From Fodinibacter sp963833495 (lineage in GTDB: Bacteria > Actinomycetota > Actinomycetes > Actinomycetales > Dermatophilaceae), in the NCBI GenBank assembly GCA_963833495.1, contig CAWHYJ010000013.1:52732-116731 (forward strand): a stretch of 64,000 nucleotides of DNA, given 5' to 3'. The notes beneath the pieces were generated by a model, which was not told where the DNA came from, ran no database searches, and saw nothing but the letters and a program-made list of their open reading frames with translations. Positions within the stretch are counted from its first letter, which is position 1. Each line of letters opens with the position of its first letter. The translations under genes were made by a program, and so were the position numbers. This document shows, piece after piece, positions 17,667 through 25,216 of this stretch.

Positions 17667-18887
17667 TCAGACCCCCAGCAGCCGCCGCACCACGGTGTCG
17701 GCCAACAGGCGTCCGCGCAGCGTGAGCACCACCCGCCTGTCCCCCACGGCCGCCCGGCCGTCGACCAGGCCGTCGGCCACCAGCCCGGCCACCGCCGTTC
17801 GTCCCACGTCGTCGAGCACGTCGACCGGCAGCCCCTCGCGCAACCGCACCCCGAGCAGCACCTCCTCGTCGTGCCGCTGCTCGTCGGTCAGCGTCTCGCG
17901 ACCAGCCGCCGGCGACGCACCCTCGGCCAGCGCTGCGGCATACCTGCGCGGGTGCTTCACGTTCCACCAGCGCACGCCACCGACGTGGCTGTGCGCGCCC
18001 GGGCCGACGCCCCACCAGGCGTCACCACGCCAGTAGCCCTCGTTGTGCCGGCACCGCCCCGAGGCGTCACGCGACCAGTTGCTCACCTCGTACCAGTCGT
18101 AACCGGCCTGTGCCAGAACCGTATCCGCCAGCTCGTACTTGTCGGCCTCGTCGTCCCCCTCGGGCATCGCCACCTCGCCGCGGCGCACCTGCGCCGCCAG
18201 CTTGGTGCCCTCCTCGACGACCAGCGCGTAGGCCGAGACGTGGTCGGGATGGAGCGCCACCGCGGCGTCGAGGCTGGCCCGCCAGTCGCCGAGGCTCTCG
18301 CCGGGCGTGCCGTAGATGAGGTCGACGCTCGTCGCAAGGCCGGCCGCCTGGGCACCGGCCACCGCGGTCGACACCCGGGCCGGGTCGTGGGTGCGCTCGA
18401 GCGTCGCGAGCACGTGCGGCACCACCGACTGCATCCCGACCGACACCCGGGTGAACCCCCCGGCCGCCAGCACCTCGAGGTCGGCGGCGGTGACCGAGTC
18501 GGGGTTGGCCTCGGTCGTCACCTCGGCGTCGGGGGCCAGCCCGAACCGCTCCCGGATGCCGGTCACGCACCGCACGAGGTCGGCCGCCGGCAGCAGCGTG
18601 GGCGTGCCACCACCCACGAACACCGTGTCGACCGGCCCGGCCCCGGGGCCGAGTACCCGTGCGGCGAGGTCGAGCTCGGACAGTGCCGAGTCGACGAACG
18701 TGGCGGTCGACGCGCCCGGGCCGAGCTCGCTCAGCGTGTAGGTGTTGAAGTCGCAGTAGCCGCAGCGCACCGCGCAGAACGGCACGTGGACGTACATCCC
18801 CAGCCGGGAGCCCGCGAGGGTGGCGAGCGCCTGCGACGGCAGCTCGCCGTTCTCCGGTGCAGGGTCACCGTCGGGCAGTCGGGGCAC
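17667..18887 (-). CDS. hemW: Radical SAM protein HemW (coproporphyrinogen III oxidase-like)
   Basis: HemW is a radical-SAM, heme-binding protein thought to deliver heme to respiratory enzymes; it is often mis-named oxygen-independent coproporphyrinogen oxidase. The 406-residue product (GTG 18887) has CAVRCGYC, the CxxxCxxC cluster motif, after MYVHVPF. It then has FVGGGTPTLL and the C-terminal HemN domain (GLPVDVLDDVGR...). It lacks the extra CNxSC N-terminal motif of true HemN. GTG 18887 has GGGGGAGA eight bases upstream; an in-frame GTG at 18914 would add nine residues. It is divergent from the phosphatase gene. Confidence 0.92.
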   Translation of the reverse strand: MPRLPDGDPAPENGELPSQALATLAGSRLGMYVHVPFCAVRCGYCDFNTYTLSELGPGASTATFVDSALSELDLAARVLGPGAGPVDTVFVGGGTPTLLPAADLVRCVTGIRERFGLAPDAEVTTEANPDSVTAADLEVLAAGGFTRVSVGMQSVVPHVLATLERTHDPARVSTAVAGAQAAGLATSVDLIYGTPGESLGDWRASLDAAVALHPDHVSAYALVVEEGTKLAAQVRRGEVAMPEGDDEADKYELADTVLAQAGYDWYEVSNWSRDASGRCRHNEGYWRGDAWWGVGPGAHSHVGGVRWWNVKHPRRYAAALAEGASPAAGRETLTDEQRHDEEVLLGVRLREGLPVDVLDDVGRTAVAGLVADGLVDGRAAVGDRRVVLTLRGRLLADTVVRRLLGV

Positions 18888-18927
18888 CGCGCCATTCTCC
18901 CCCGGGCCCCCCACCTACGATGACACG

Positions 18928-19719
18928 GTGACGGACCGGTGGATCGAGCTCGACGGCATCGTCAACATGCGGGACCTCGGGGGCCTGCCGACGCGCGGTG
19001 GCGGGCACACGGCATCCGGGCGGTTGATCCGCTCCGACAACCTGCAGGACCTCACCGAGACCGACGTCCAGCACCTCGTCGAGGAGCTGGGCGTCACGGA
19101 CGTCGTCGACCTTCGCACCGGCACCGAGCTGCACATGGAGGGGCCCGGGCCGCTCCGGCAGGTCGAGAGCCTCACCCACCACCACCACTCGCTGATGGTG
19201 GAACAGGGCCTGGAGGACAGCGCGGAGGCCGTCGGCACACGAGCGCTGCCCTGGCGCGGCGACGACCCGGTGCGCGATGCGTCCTTCTGGGCCGAGCACT
19301 ACCTCGGCTACCTGGCCCGCCGCCCGGACTCGGTGGCCGCCGCCCTCGAGGTGGTGGCGAACGCCGAGGGCGCCGTCGTGGTGCACTGCGCCGCCGGAAA
19401 GGACCGCACCGGCACCGTGGTGGCGATGGCGCTCGACGTCGCCGGTGTGCCGCACGACGAGATCGTGGCCGACTACGTGCTCACCGGCGAGCGGCTGGAG
19501 CGGATCGTGCAGCGGCTGCTGCCGCGCGAGGCCTACGGCGAGGCGCTGGCCAAGCAGAAGCTGAGCGACCAGCTGCCGCAGGCGGACTCGATCCGCGCCA
19601 TCCTCGCCGCCGTCGACGAGGGCTGGGGCGGGGCGGCCGGCTGGCTGGTGGCCCAGGGCTGGAGCGACGCCGACGTCGAGCGGCTGCGTCGTCGGCTCAC
19701 CGAGCCGGCTTCTCGCTGA
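18928..19719 (+). CDS. Tyrosine-protein phosphatase
   Basis: The gene encodes a 263-residue cytoplasmic phosphatase of the tyrosine/serine type (MptpB/LipA-like, DUF1706-free). The P-loop HCAAGKDRTG is at residues 153-162 with catalytic Cys154 and Arg160. The Lys-Asp inside the loop is typical of phosphatases acting on both phosphotyrosine and phosphoinositides. The N-terminal GIVNMRDLGGLPTRGG is the family hallmark. GTG 18928 was chosen because the frame upstream lies inside hemW. It converges on the DUF4442 gene with a 23-base overlap. Confidence 0.93.
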   Translation: MTDRWIELDGIVNMRDLGGLPTRGGGHTASGRLIRSDNLQDLTETDVQHLVEELGVTDVVDLRTGTELHMEGPGPLRQVESLTHHHHSLMVEQGLEDSAEAVGTRALPWRGDDPVRDASFWAEHYLGYLARRPDSVAAALEVVANAEGAVVVHCAAGKDRTGTVVAMALDVAGVPHDEIVADYVLTGERLERIVQRLLPREAYGEALAKQKLSDQLPQADSIRAILAAVDEGWGGAAGWLVAQGWSDADVERLRRRLTEPASR

Positions 19720-20161
19720 CGTAGATCGTGATGATGCCCTCGACGACGACCACGCCGTCGGTGCGTACGGCTCTGACCCGCACCGGGACGTCGCCGACCT
19801 GCTCCCAGTCGGCGGGCTCGGTCTCGGCGACGCAGAGCAGGTCGGTCGTCGACTTCGCGAGGTAGGCCACCCGCATCCCCTTGGGGATCCAGCGCCGGTC
19901 CTTCGGCGTCGTGGCCTCGGCGAGCAGCCCCATCGCTGCCTCCAGCCCGTTGCACACGGCGATGGCGTGCAGGGTGCCGATGTGGTTCTGCACGGCCCGG
20001 CGCTTGCGGATGCTGAGCTCCGCGTGGTGCGGGCGCACGTCACGCACCTGCGGCCGCACGGTGCGGAAGTAGGGCGCCTTGCTCGCGAAGAGCAGCGAGA
20101 AGGCCTGTTTGCCGAGCGGCTTGGCGGACATCGACCGGTAGAGAGCGTAGGTGTCGGGCAC
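19697..20161 (-). CDS. DUF4442 hotdog-fold protein
   Basis: This is a predicted thioesterase-like hotdog protein of 154 residues (DUF4442). Recognisable parts are RPQVRDVRPHHAELSIRKRR, then the conserved helix region NHIGTLHAIAVCNGLEAAMG, where N-H-x-G-T is the family's active-site-like motif. The VAYLAKSTTDLLCVAETEP strands follow. The substrate is unknown, with an acyl-CoA likely by family analogy. It is divergent from the NUDIX gene. Confidence 0.85.
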   Translation of the reverse strand: MPDTYALYRSMSAKPLGKQAFSLLFASKAPYFRTVRPQVRDVRPHHAELSIRKRRAVQNHIGTLHAIAVCNGLEAAMGLLAEATTPKDRRWIPKGMRVAYLAKSTTDLLCVAETEPADWEQVGDVPVRVRAVRTDGVVVVEGIITIYVSEKPAR

Positions 20162-20202
20162 CCGTCGATGTTACCCATCGGTAGGGCGGGCCGGGTTAGC
20201 GT

Positions 20203-20784
20203 GTGGCGGTGTCGTCGTCCCCGCTCCCCGGCCAGCCCGGATTCGTCGTTCCCGCTCCGGAGGACCGGCCCCGCCACGTGCGGCGCGCCGTGCGCGTGCT
20301 CGTGCTCGACGAGGCCGACCGGATGCTGCTCTTCCAGGACTCCGACCTGGGCCTCGACCCGGTGGCGCACTGGTGGATGACCCCCGGCGGTGGCGTGGAC
20401 CCCGGCGAGAGCGACCTCGAGGCCGGGGTGCGCGAGCTGTGGGAGGAGACCGGGCTGGTCGTGACCGGCGCCGACCTCGTCGGGCCACTGCTCACCCGCA
20501 CCGTCGTGCACGGCTACAGCGACAAGGTCGTCGACCAGGTCGAGGTGTTCTACGTGGTGCGGGTGCCCGCCTTCGAGGTCGACACGGCCGCGCACACCGA
20601 GGAGGAGCAGCTGACCGTCGCCGACATCCGGTGGTGGACGCTCGCCGACCTCGCCGTCACCTCGGACGACGTCTGGCCACGTGACGTGCTCGCCATCGTC
20701 GAGCTCGCCGGGCACCCCGAGCGGTGGCGGGAGGGCCCGGTGAAGGCGCCCGCCGTCGAGGAGTCGAGTGTCCCTGCCGGCTGA
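20203..20784 (+). CDS. NUDIX hydrolase
   Basis: The protein (up to 193 residues) is a NUDIX pyrophosphohydrolase. The NUDIX box GGVDPGESDLEAGVRELWEE (ending TGLV) fits G-x5-E-x7-R-E-x2-E-E-x-G and binds the divalent metal. WWMTPGG precedes it, as in mutator/8-oxo-dGTP-like and ADP-ribose-type members; the substrate cannot be read from sequence. Two GTGs, at 20203 and 20209, could be the start. The DinB/DUF664 gene follows 12 bases after its stop. Confidence 0.9.
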   Translation: MAVSSSPLPGQPGFVVPAPEDRPRHVRRAVRVLVLDEADRMLLFQDSDLGLDPVAHWWMTPGGGVDPGESDLEAGVRELWEETGLVVTGADLVGPLLTRTVVHGYSDKVVDQVEVFYVVRVPAFEVDTAAHTEEEQLTVADIRWWTLADLAVTSDDVWPRDVLAIVELAGHPERWREGPVKAPAVEESSVPAG

Positions 20785-20796
20785 CAGGCTGGACCG

Positions 20797-21390
20797 ATGG
20801 ACGCGAAATCGACGGCATGGAAGTACCTGCAGGGCCTGCGCGAGACGGTGCTCTGGAAGGTCGAGGGGCTCAGCGAGCGTGACCAGCGGATGCCGTTGAC
20901 CCCCACGGGCACCAACCTGCTGGGCGTGGTCAAGCACCTCGCGGGGGTGGAGGCGGAGTACTTCGGGTCATGCCTGGGGCGGCCGTGGCCGGAGCCGATG
21001 GCGTTCTGGGCCGACGACGCCGAGCCCAACGCCGACATGTGGGCGACGGAGGACGAGTCACCCGCTGAGATCCTCGACCTCTACCGGAGGGTCGCGGTCT
21101 TCGCCGACGCGACGATCGAGCCGCTCCCGCTCGACGCTCCGGCCACCGTCCCCTGGTGGCGCACCCCTGACACCGACCTGCACACCCTGCTGGTGCACAT
21201 GGCCGTGGAGACGGCCCGGCACGCCGGCCAGCTCGACATCCTGCGCGAGCAGCTCGATGGCGCCCGCGGGATGCGCGAAGGGGGGACCAACCTCCCCGAC
21301 GTCGACGAGGCGTGGTGGGACGCCTACGTCGCGAGGCTGCGCGGCATCGCCGAGCGGTCACCCGGCGGGCCCCCGGAGACCGGCGGCTGA
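20797..21390 (+). CDS. DinB / DUF664 family protein
   Basis: This is a 197-residue four-helix DinB superfamily protein (DUF664 group, related to mycothiol- and bacillithiol-dependent transferases). It shows NLLGVVKHLAGVEAEYFG near residue 45, with the first metal-ligand His. HMAVETARHAGQLDILREQL supplies the other two His ligands (ETARHAGQ). It probably forms a short operon with the NUDIX gene 12 bases upstream. A run of strong hairpins follows the stop. Confidence 0.88.
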   Translation: MDAKSTAWKYLQGLRETVLWKVEGLSERDQRMPLTPTGTNLLGVVKHLAGVEAEYFGSCLGRPWPEPMAFWADDAEPNADMWATEDESPAEILDLYRRVAVFADATIEPLPLDAPATVPWWRTPDTDLHTLLVHMAVETARHAGQLDILREQLDGARGMREGGTNLPDVDEAWWDAYVARLRGIAERSPGGPPETGG

Positions 21391-21706
21391 GCCGCCCCTG
21401 GAGGGCACAGGGTTTCCCCAAGGCCGGGCTGGCTCCCTTGTGTCTCCAGGCCGGTGCCGGCCACAAGGGAGACCGGCCCCCGGTGGACCTGCATCCACCG
21501 GGGGCCGACACCGTGCCGGGCGGCGTCCGGACACCCCGGCACGACGCCGGGATCAGCCGTTCGGCCCCCCCGGTACCACCCGATCGGGCCCCGTCACGTG
21601 CAGGGTCGGGTGACCCCCTTCCTGCGGCTACCCGGCATCCGCGCGATGACCGAAAGTTGACCCAGATCGCGGGCCGGCAGGGGAACGCGACGGGCACCAT
21701 GCAGGG
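21391..21706. other. Intergenic region with three consecutive hairpins
   Basis: This 316-base stretch has no supportable gene. It holds three perfect or nested inverted repeats in a row. The first pairs CTCCCTTGTG (21433-21442) with CACAAGGGAG (21462-21471) around an inner GGCCGG-TG-CCGGCC. The second is a 13-bp stem at 21475-21506 with loop CCTGCA. The third pairs GTGCCGGG (21513-21520) with CCCGGCAC (21535-21542). The second is terminator-like, and three in series is more than a simple terminator needs. A TTGACC at 21657 could be a -35 for the SARP gene, but no convincing -10 follows. Confidence 0.6.
21475..21506. terminator. Terminator-like hairpin after the DinB gene
   Basis: A perfect 13-bp stem GGCCCCCGGTGGA / TCCACCGGGGGCC with loop CCTGCA lies 84 bases after the DinB stop. 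It is the most terminator-like of three adjacent hairpins and has no T-tract. Confidence 0.6.
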
Positions 21707-21712
21707 GTGACC

Positions 21713-22609
21713 ATGTTCGACATCACGCTTTTCGGGACCACGACGGTCCGCAGCAAGACGACCGAGGTCGTGGGATCACAGCTCGGCGGCATCAAGCCAC
21801 GCCAGGTCCTCGAGGTCCTGGCCCTCGCCGGGGCGGCTCCGGTCACCAAGGACCGGCTGGTCCAGGTGCTCTGGGGCGACAGCCCGCCGGCGTCGGCGGT
21901 GCCGACCCTCGAGTCCTACGTGTGCGTGCTCCGGCGCTCGATGGGCGTCGGCAAGGGCACCAGCTCCCCCATCATCACGACGTCGGCGGGCTACCGCCTC
22001 GACCGCGAGCGCGTCACGGTCGACGTGCAGCGGTGCCGGTCGATGCTGGCCCGGGCCGCCACCGCCGACGACGCGCAGGCGTTGGTCCTGACCCGCAAGG
22101 CTCTCCGGGTCTGCGAGCAGCCGCTGCTGGCCAGCGAGACGCGGGCCGGCTGGGCGGACCAGACGCGCGACGAGTTCCGCCAGGAGCTGGCCACGGCCTG
22201 TGGTCGCGCCTCGCGCGCGGCCCTCGCCCTGGGTGAGTACGACGAGGCCGTGCAGCTCGCCACGCGCGGAGTGGGCCTGGAGCCCTACGACGAGGCGCTG
22301 ACCCGCGACCTCATGCGCGCCCTTTCCTCCGCTGGCCGCCGGGCCGCTGCCCTCAGCGCCTTCCTCGACCTGCGGCGCCGGCTCGTCGAGGAGCTCGGGG
22401 TGGAGCCCGGCCCGCAGACCCGTGCCCTGTACGTGCAGGTGCTCACCGACGACTCGCCGACGGGTTCGGACGCCATCCCCACCCGCGTGGAGGTGCGTGG
22501 CCTGGTCGAGCTGCTGCGCGACACCCTGGCTCGGATGCCGGGAGTCGACGTCGTGTCCGTGGACCGGGCGCTCGCCCAAGTGACCGGGCAGGCCCTCCGC
22601 GTGCGGTGA
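21713..22609 (+). CDS. SARP/BTAD-family transcriptional regulator
   Basis: The gene encodes a Streptomyces-antibiotic-regulatory-protein-type regulator of 298 residues. Residues about 1-90 are an OmpR-like winged HTH (IKPRQVLEVLALAGAAPVTK, LWGDSPPASAVPTLESYV). Residues about 95-245 are a bacterial transcriptional activator domain (BTAD) ending in the signature LVEELGVEPGPQTRALY. A C-terminal segment of about 45 residues (RVEVRGLVELLRDTLARMPG) is not part of the usual SARP core. ATG 21713 has AGGGG five bases upstream; GTG 21707 sits on top of that site. It is followed by a truncated tandem copy and then a two-component pair, so it may act in the same circuit. Confidence 0.9.
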   Translation: MFDITLFGTTTVRSKTTEVVGSQLGGIKPRQVLEVLALAGAAPVTKDRLVQVLWGDSPPASAVPTLESYVCVLRRSMGVGKGTSSPIITTSAGYRLDRERVTVDVQRCRSMLARAATADDAQALVLTRKALRVCEQPLLASETRAGWADQTRDEFRQELATACGRASRAALALGEYDEAVQLATRGVGLEPYDEALTRDLMRALSSAGRRAAALSAFLDLRRRLVEELGVEPGPQTRALYVQVLTDDSPTGSDAIPTRVEVRGLVELLRDTLARMPGVDVVSVDRALAQVTGQALRVR

Positions 22610-22617
22610 TCCCACCG

Positions 22618-22709
22618 TCGACGACGTGACGGAGGCAACGCACCTGCTTCCGGGAACCGCCGGACAGGCGCGCTGCGCTCCGTCCACGACTGTCGGGGTC
22701 AGCGACCAC
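22618..22709 (+). repeat. Downstream flank of SARP duplication, copy 1
   Basis: This segment shares its start (TCGACGACGTGAC), a middle CGGACAGGC part and its end (CTGTCGGGGT-AGCGACCAC) with 23112-23202. It ends in GTCAGCGACCAC, where the second copy has GTGAGCGACCAC, the start of the response-regulator gene. Here the start codon is GTC and the relic frame stops after six codons. It shows that the duplicated unit reached into the regulator gene's 5' end. Confidence 0.75.
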
Positions 22710-22714
22710 GGCAG

Positions 22715-23098
22715 GTGACGATGTTCGACATCAGGCTCTTCGGGACCACCACGGTCCGCAGCACCACGACCGAGGTCGTGGGATCACAGCTCGGTGGCAT
22801 CAAGCCGCGCCAGGTCCTCGAACTGCTGGCCCTCGCCGGAGAAGCGCCGGTGACCAAGGACCGGCTGGTGCACGTGCTCTGGGGAGACCGCCTGCCCGCG
22901 TCGCCGGTGCCGACCCTCGAGTCCTACGTCAGCGTCCTCCGGCGGTCGGTGGGTGCCGATGACATCCCCATCCGCGTGGAGGTGCACGGCCTGGTCGAGC
23001 TGCTGCGCGACACCCTGGCCCGGATGCCGGACGTCGACGTCGTCACCGTCGACCGGGCGCTCGCCCAGGTGACCGGGCAGGCCCTCGGCCTGCCCTGA
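22715..23098 (+). CDS. Truncated tandem copy of the SARP regulator (no BTAD)
   Basis: This 127-residue open frame is a paralogue of the gene just upstream with an in-frame internal deletion. Its first 80 residues match the upstream copy at 70 positions (wHTH domain intact, IKPRQVLELLALAGEAPVTK). Its last 46 match the C-terminal 46 at 38 positions. Between them 174 residues of the full copy, the BTAD, are replaced by a single residue (net loss 519 bases). It could still bind DNA and act as a competitor of the full-length regulator, or it may be decaying. The ribosome site is AGGTG before ATG 22721; GTG 22715 is the alternative start. Confidence 0.8.
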   Translation: MTMFDIRLFGTTTVRSTTTEVVGSQLGGIKPRQVLELLALAGEAPVTKDRLVHVLWGDRLPASPVPTLESYVSVLRRSVGADDIPIRVEVHGLVELLRDTLARMPDVDVVTVDRALAQVTGQALGLP

Positions 23099-23111
23099 CC
23101 CGCCCGGACCT

Positions 23112-23202
23112 TCGACGACGTGACAGATCGATCCGTCCATTTACCGGCAACCTGCGGACAGGCCCGCTCCGCGCGGTCCACACTGTCGGGGTGAGCGACC
23201 AC
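23112..23202 (+). repeat. Downstream flank of SARP duplication, copy 2
   Basis: This is the partner of 22618-22709. It includes the region upstream of, and the first codons of, the response-regulator gene (GTG 23191). Conserved blocks shared by the two copies may include the regulator's promoter. Confidence 0.7.
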
Positions 23203-23859
23203 CCGCAGGGGGTAACCGACTCGCCGGTCACGGTTGTGGTGGTCGATGACCACCGGATGTTCGGTGAGCTGCTCCGGCGCGTCATCTCCACGGACCCCGG
23301 GATGGCGTGCGTCGGCACCGCCGACAACCTCGCGGACGGGTTCTCGATGATCGACGCCCTGCGGCCGGACGCCGTCGTCATGGACGTGCAGATCGGGACG
23401 GAGGACGGGATCGCCGCGACCGCCGAGCTGGTGCACAAGCACCCCGGGTTGCGGGTGGTGGTGCTGACCGCGTTCTCCACCGAGCCGCTCCTGCGCCGGG
23501 CGGTCAGTGCCGGCGCCAGCGCGCTGCTGGCCAAGGACGGCGCGGTCGAGGACCTGCTCGCCGCCTTGAAGCCCGCCGGCCCGGACGAGTTCAACGTCGA
23601 CCCCGCGTTGCTGCGCCGGCTGCTCACCACGCGACGGCAGGAGGGCGGGCGGGCGGTGATGCTGACGACGCGCGAGGACCAGGTGCTGCACCTGCTCGCC
23701 GAGGGCCTGGACACCACCGCCATCGCCGCACGCCTCGGCATCTCGCGCAACACCTGCCGTGGCTACGTCGGCGCCCTGTTCGGCAAGCTCGACGCGCACT
23801 CACAGCTCGAGGCGGTCGCGGTCGCCAAGCGCAAGGGACTGCTGCGTGAGTCGAGCTGA
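23191..23859 (+). CDS. NarL/LuxR-family response regulator
   Basis: This is a two-component response regulator of 222 residues. The receiver domain has the acidic pair D19-D20, phospho-acceptor D65 (VVMDVQIG), T93 and K115 (LLAKDG). The C-terminal LuxR HTH (LTTREDQVLHLLAEGLDTTA, LGISRNTCRGYVGALFGKL) is at about residues 150-212. The GTG start matches the end of the duplicated flank. Its stop overlaps the histidine kinase start by 14 bases, so the two are translationally coupled cognate partners. Targets are unknown; the adjacent SARP genes are candidates. Confidence 0.94.
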   Translation: MSDHPQGVTDSPVTVVVVDDHRMFGELLRRVISTDPGMACVGTADNLADGFSMIDALRPDAVVMDVQIGTEDGIAATAELVHKHPGLRVVVLTAFSTEPLLRRAVSAGASALLAKDGAVEDLLAALKPAGPDEFNVDPALLRRLLTTRRQEGGRAVMLTTREDQVLHLLAEGLDTTAIAARLGISRNTCRGYVGALFGKLDAHSQLEAVAVAKRKGLLRESS

Positions 23860-25192
23860 CCACGGGCGGCCCACCGTCGACAGCAGCACCGCGGCGGCCA
23901 CCCGCACGGCCCTGGTGCGCTTCGTCGCCTTCAGCGTGGCCACGCTGCTCCTGCTCGCGGTGGGTGCCGTGGTCGTCGGCGAGCGGATCGCCAAGCAGTG
24001 GGCGATCGACGACGCCCGGCTCCGCGGGGCCGCCGTGGCCAACGTCATCGCCGGCTCCCTCGTCGACGGGAAGGTGCGTGAGGGAAACCAGGAGGCACTC
24101 GGCCGGCTGGGCGCGGTGCTGCGCAACGCGATGGCGCACGGCGGCATCGAGCACGTGAAGCTGTGGACGCCCGAAGGGAAGGTCCTGTGGTCGGACGAGG
24201 ACGCCGTCGTCGGCCGGCGCTTCCCCCTCGACCCCGCCGTGGAGCGGCTGTTCGGCACCGAGGACGTCACGGCGGAGCTGTCGGCCCTGAACAAGGCGGA
24301 GGACACCCCCGAGCGCGGAGAGGGTGAGCTGCTCGAGGTGTACGCCGGCACCGTCGATGCCGGTGGTGCGCCACTCGTGGTGGAGGCCTACCTCACCACC
24401 CAGCAGCTGCGGGCCCAGCAGCGCACGCTGCTGGTGACCCTGCTCGCGCTGGCCGTGGGCATGCTCCTCGTCTACTTCCTGGTGGTCGTTCCGCTCGCCG
24501 CGAACCTGGCCCGCCGGGTGGAACGGGGTCAGGAGCACCACGCGACGGTGCTGCGCCGGTCGCTGCTGGCCACGCACCGGGAACGGCTGCGCATCGCCCA
24601 CGACCTGCACGACGGCGTGGTGCAGGACCTCGCCGGCCTGCGGTACGCCATGCCGCTGGTCGCGAACCAGCTGCCGCCGACGCCCGACGCGTCGCTCGCC
24701 CGGCAGACCGTGGCCGACGCCTACACCATGCTCGGCACCGACATCGAGGCGCTGCGCTCGCTGATCATGGACATCCACCCGCCCGACCTCGAGGGGCCCG
24801 GTCTGGCGGAGGCGGCCCAGGACCTCACCACCCGGGTTGAGGCGGTCGGCACTGCCGTCGACGTCGACGTACCGACCGACCCGGACTGGTCGGTGGGTAG
24901 CTCACGCCTGGCCTACCGGGTGCTCCAGGAGGGCCTGCGCAACGTCGTGACCCACTCGGGCGCCACCCGGGCCGCCATCACCGTGCGGCGCGAGGGTGAC
25001 GAGGTGCACGTCGAGGTGAGCGACAACGGCCGCGGCCTGGACCACGGCTCCGAGCCCGAGCCCGGGCACGTCGGCCTGCAGCTGCTGCGCGAGAACCTCC
25101 TCGACTTCGGCGGCTCGCTGACCCTGCAGCCCCGCGAGGCAGGCGGCACCACGCTCGCCGCCACCATCCCGGTCGACGTCTTCGACGGCTGA
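23846..25192 (+). CDS. NarX-type sensor histidine kinase
   Basis: The gene encodes a membrane sensor kinase of 448 residues. TM1 is at about residues 24-44 and TM2 at about 195-218, bracketing an extracytoplasmic sensor of about 150 residues. This sensor has HVKLWTPEGKVLWSDEDAVV, resembling double-Cache/PhoQ-like sensors. HisKA_3 follows with RIAHDLHDGVVQDLAGL (phospho-His about 255). The HATPase_c domain follows with LQEGLRNVVTHSGATRA, DNGRGLD and GHVGLQLLRENL. GTG 23846 has AAGGGA upstream and overlaps the response regulator stop. The signal is unknown. Confidence 0.93.
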   Translation: MSRADHGRPTVDSSTAAATRTALVRFVAFSVATLLLLAVGAVVVGERIAKQWAIDDARLRGAAVANVIAGSLVDGKVREGNQEALGRLGAVLRNAMAHGGIEHVKLWTPEGKVLWSDEDAVVGRRFPLDPAVERLFGTEDVTAELSALNKAEDTPERGEGELLEVYAGTVDAGGAPLVVEAYLTTQQLRAQQRTLLVTLLALAVGMLLVYFLVVVPLAANLARRVERGQEHHATVLRRSLLATHRERLRIAHDLHDGVVQDLAGLRYAMPLVANQLPPTPDASLARQTVADAYTMLGTDIEALRSLIMDIHPPDLEGPGLAEAAQDLTTRVEAVGTAVDVDVPTDPDWSVGSSRLAYRVLQEGLRNVVTHSGATRAAITVRREGDEVHVEVSDNGRGLDHGSEPEPGHVGLQLLRENLLDFGGSLTLQPREAGGTTLAATIPVDVFDG

Positions 25193-25216
25193 GCCGGCCC
25201 CGGACACCGGGTAGGG

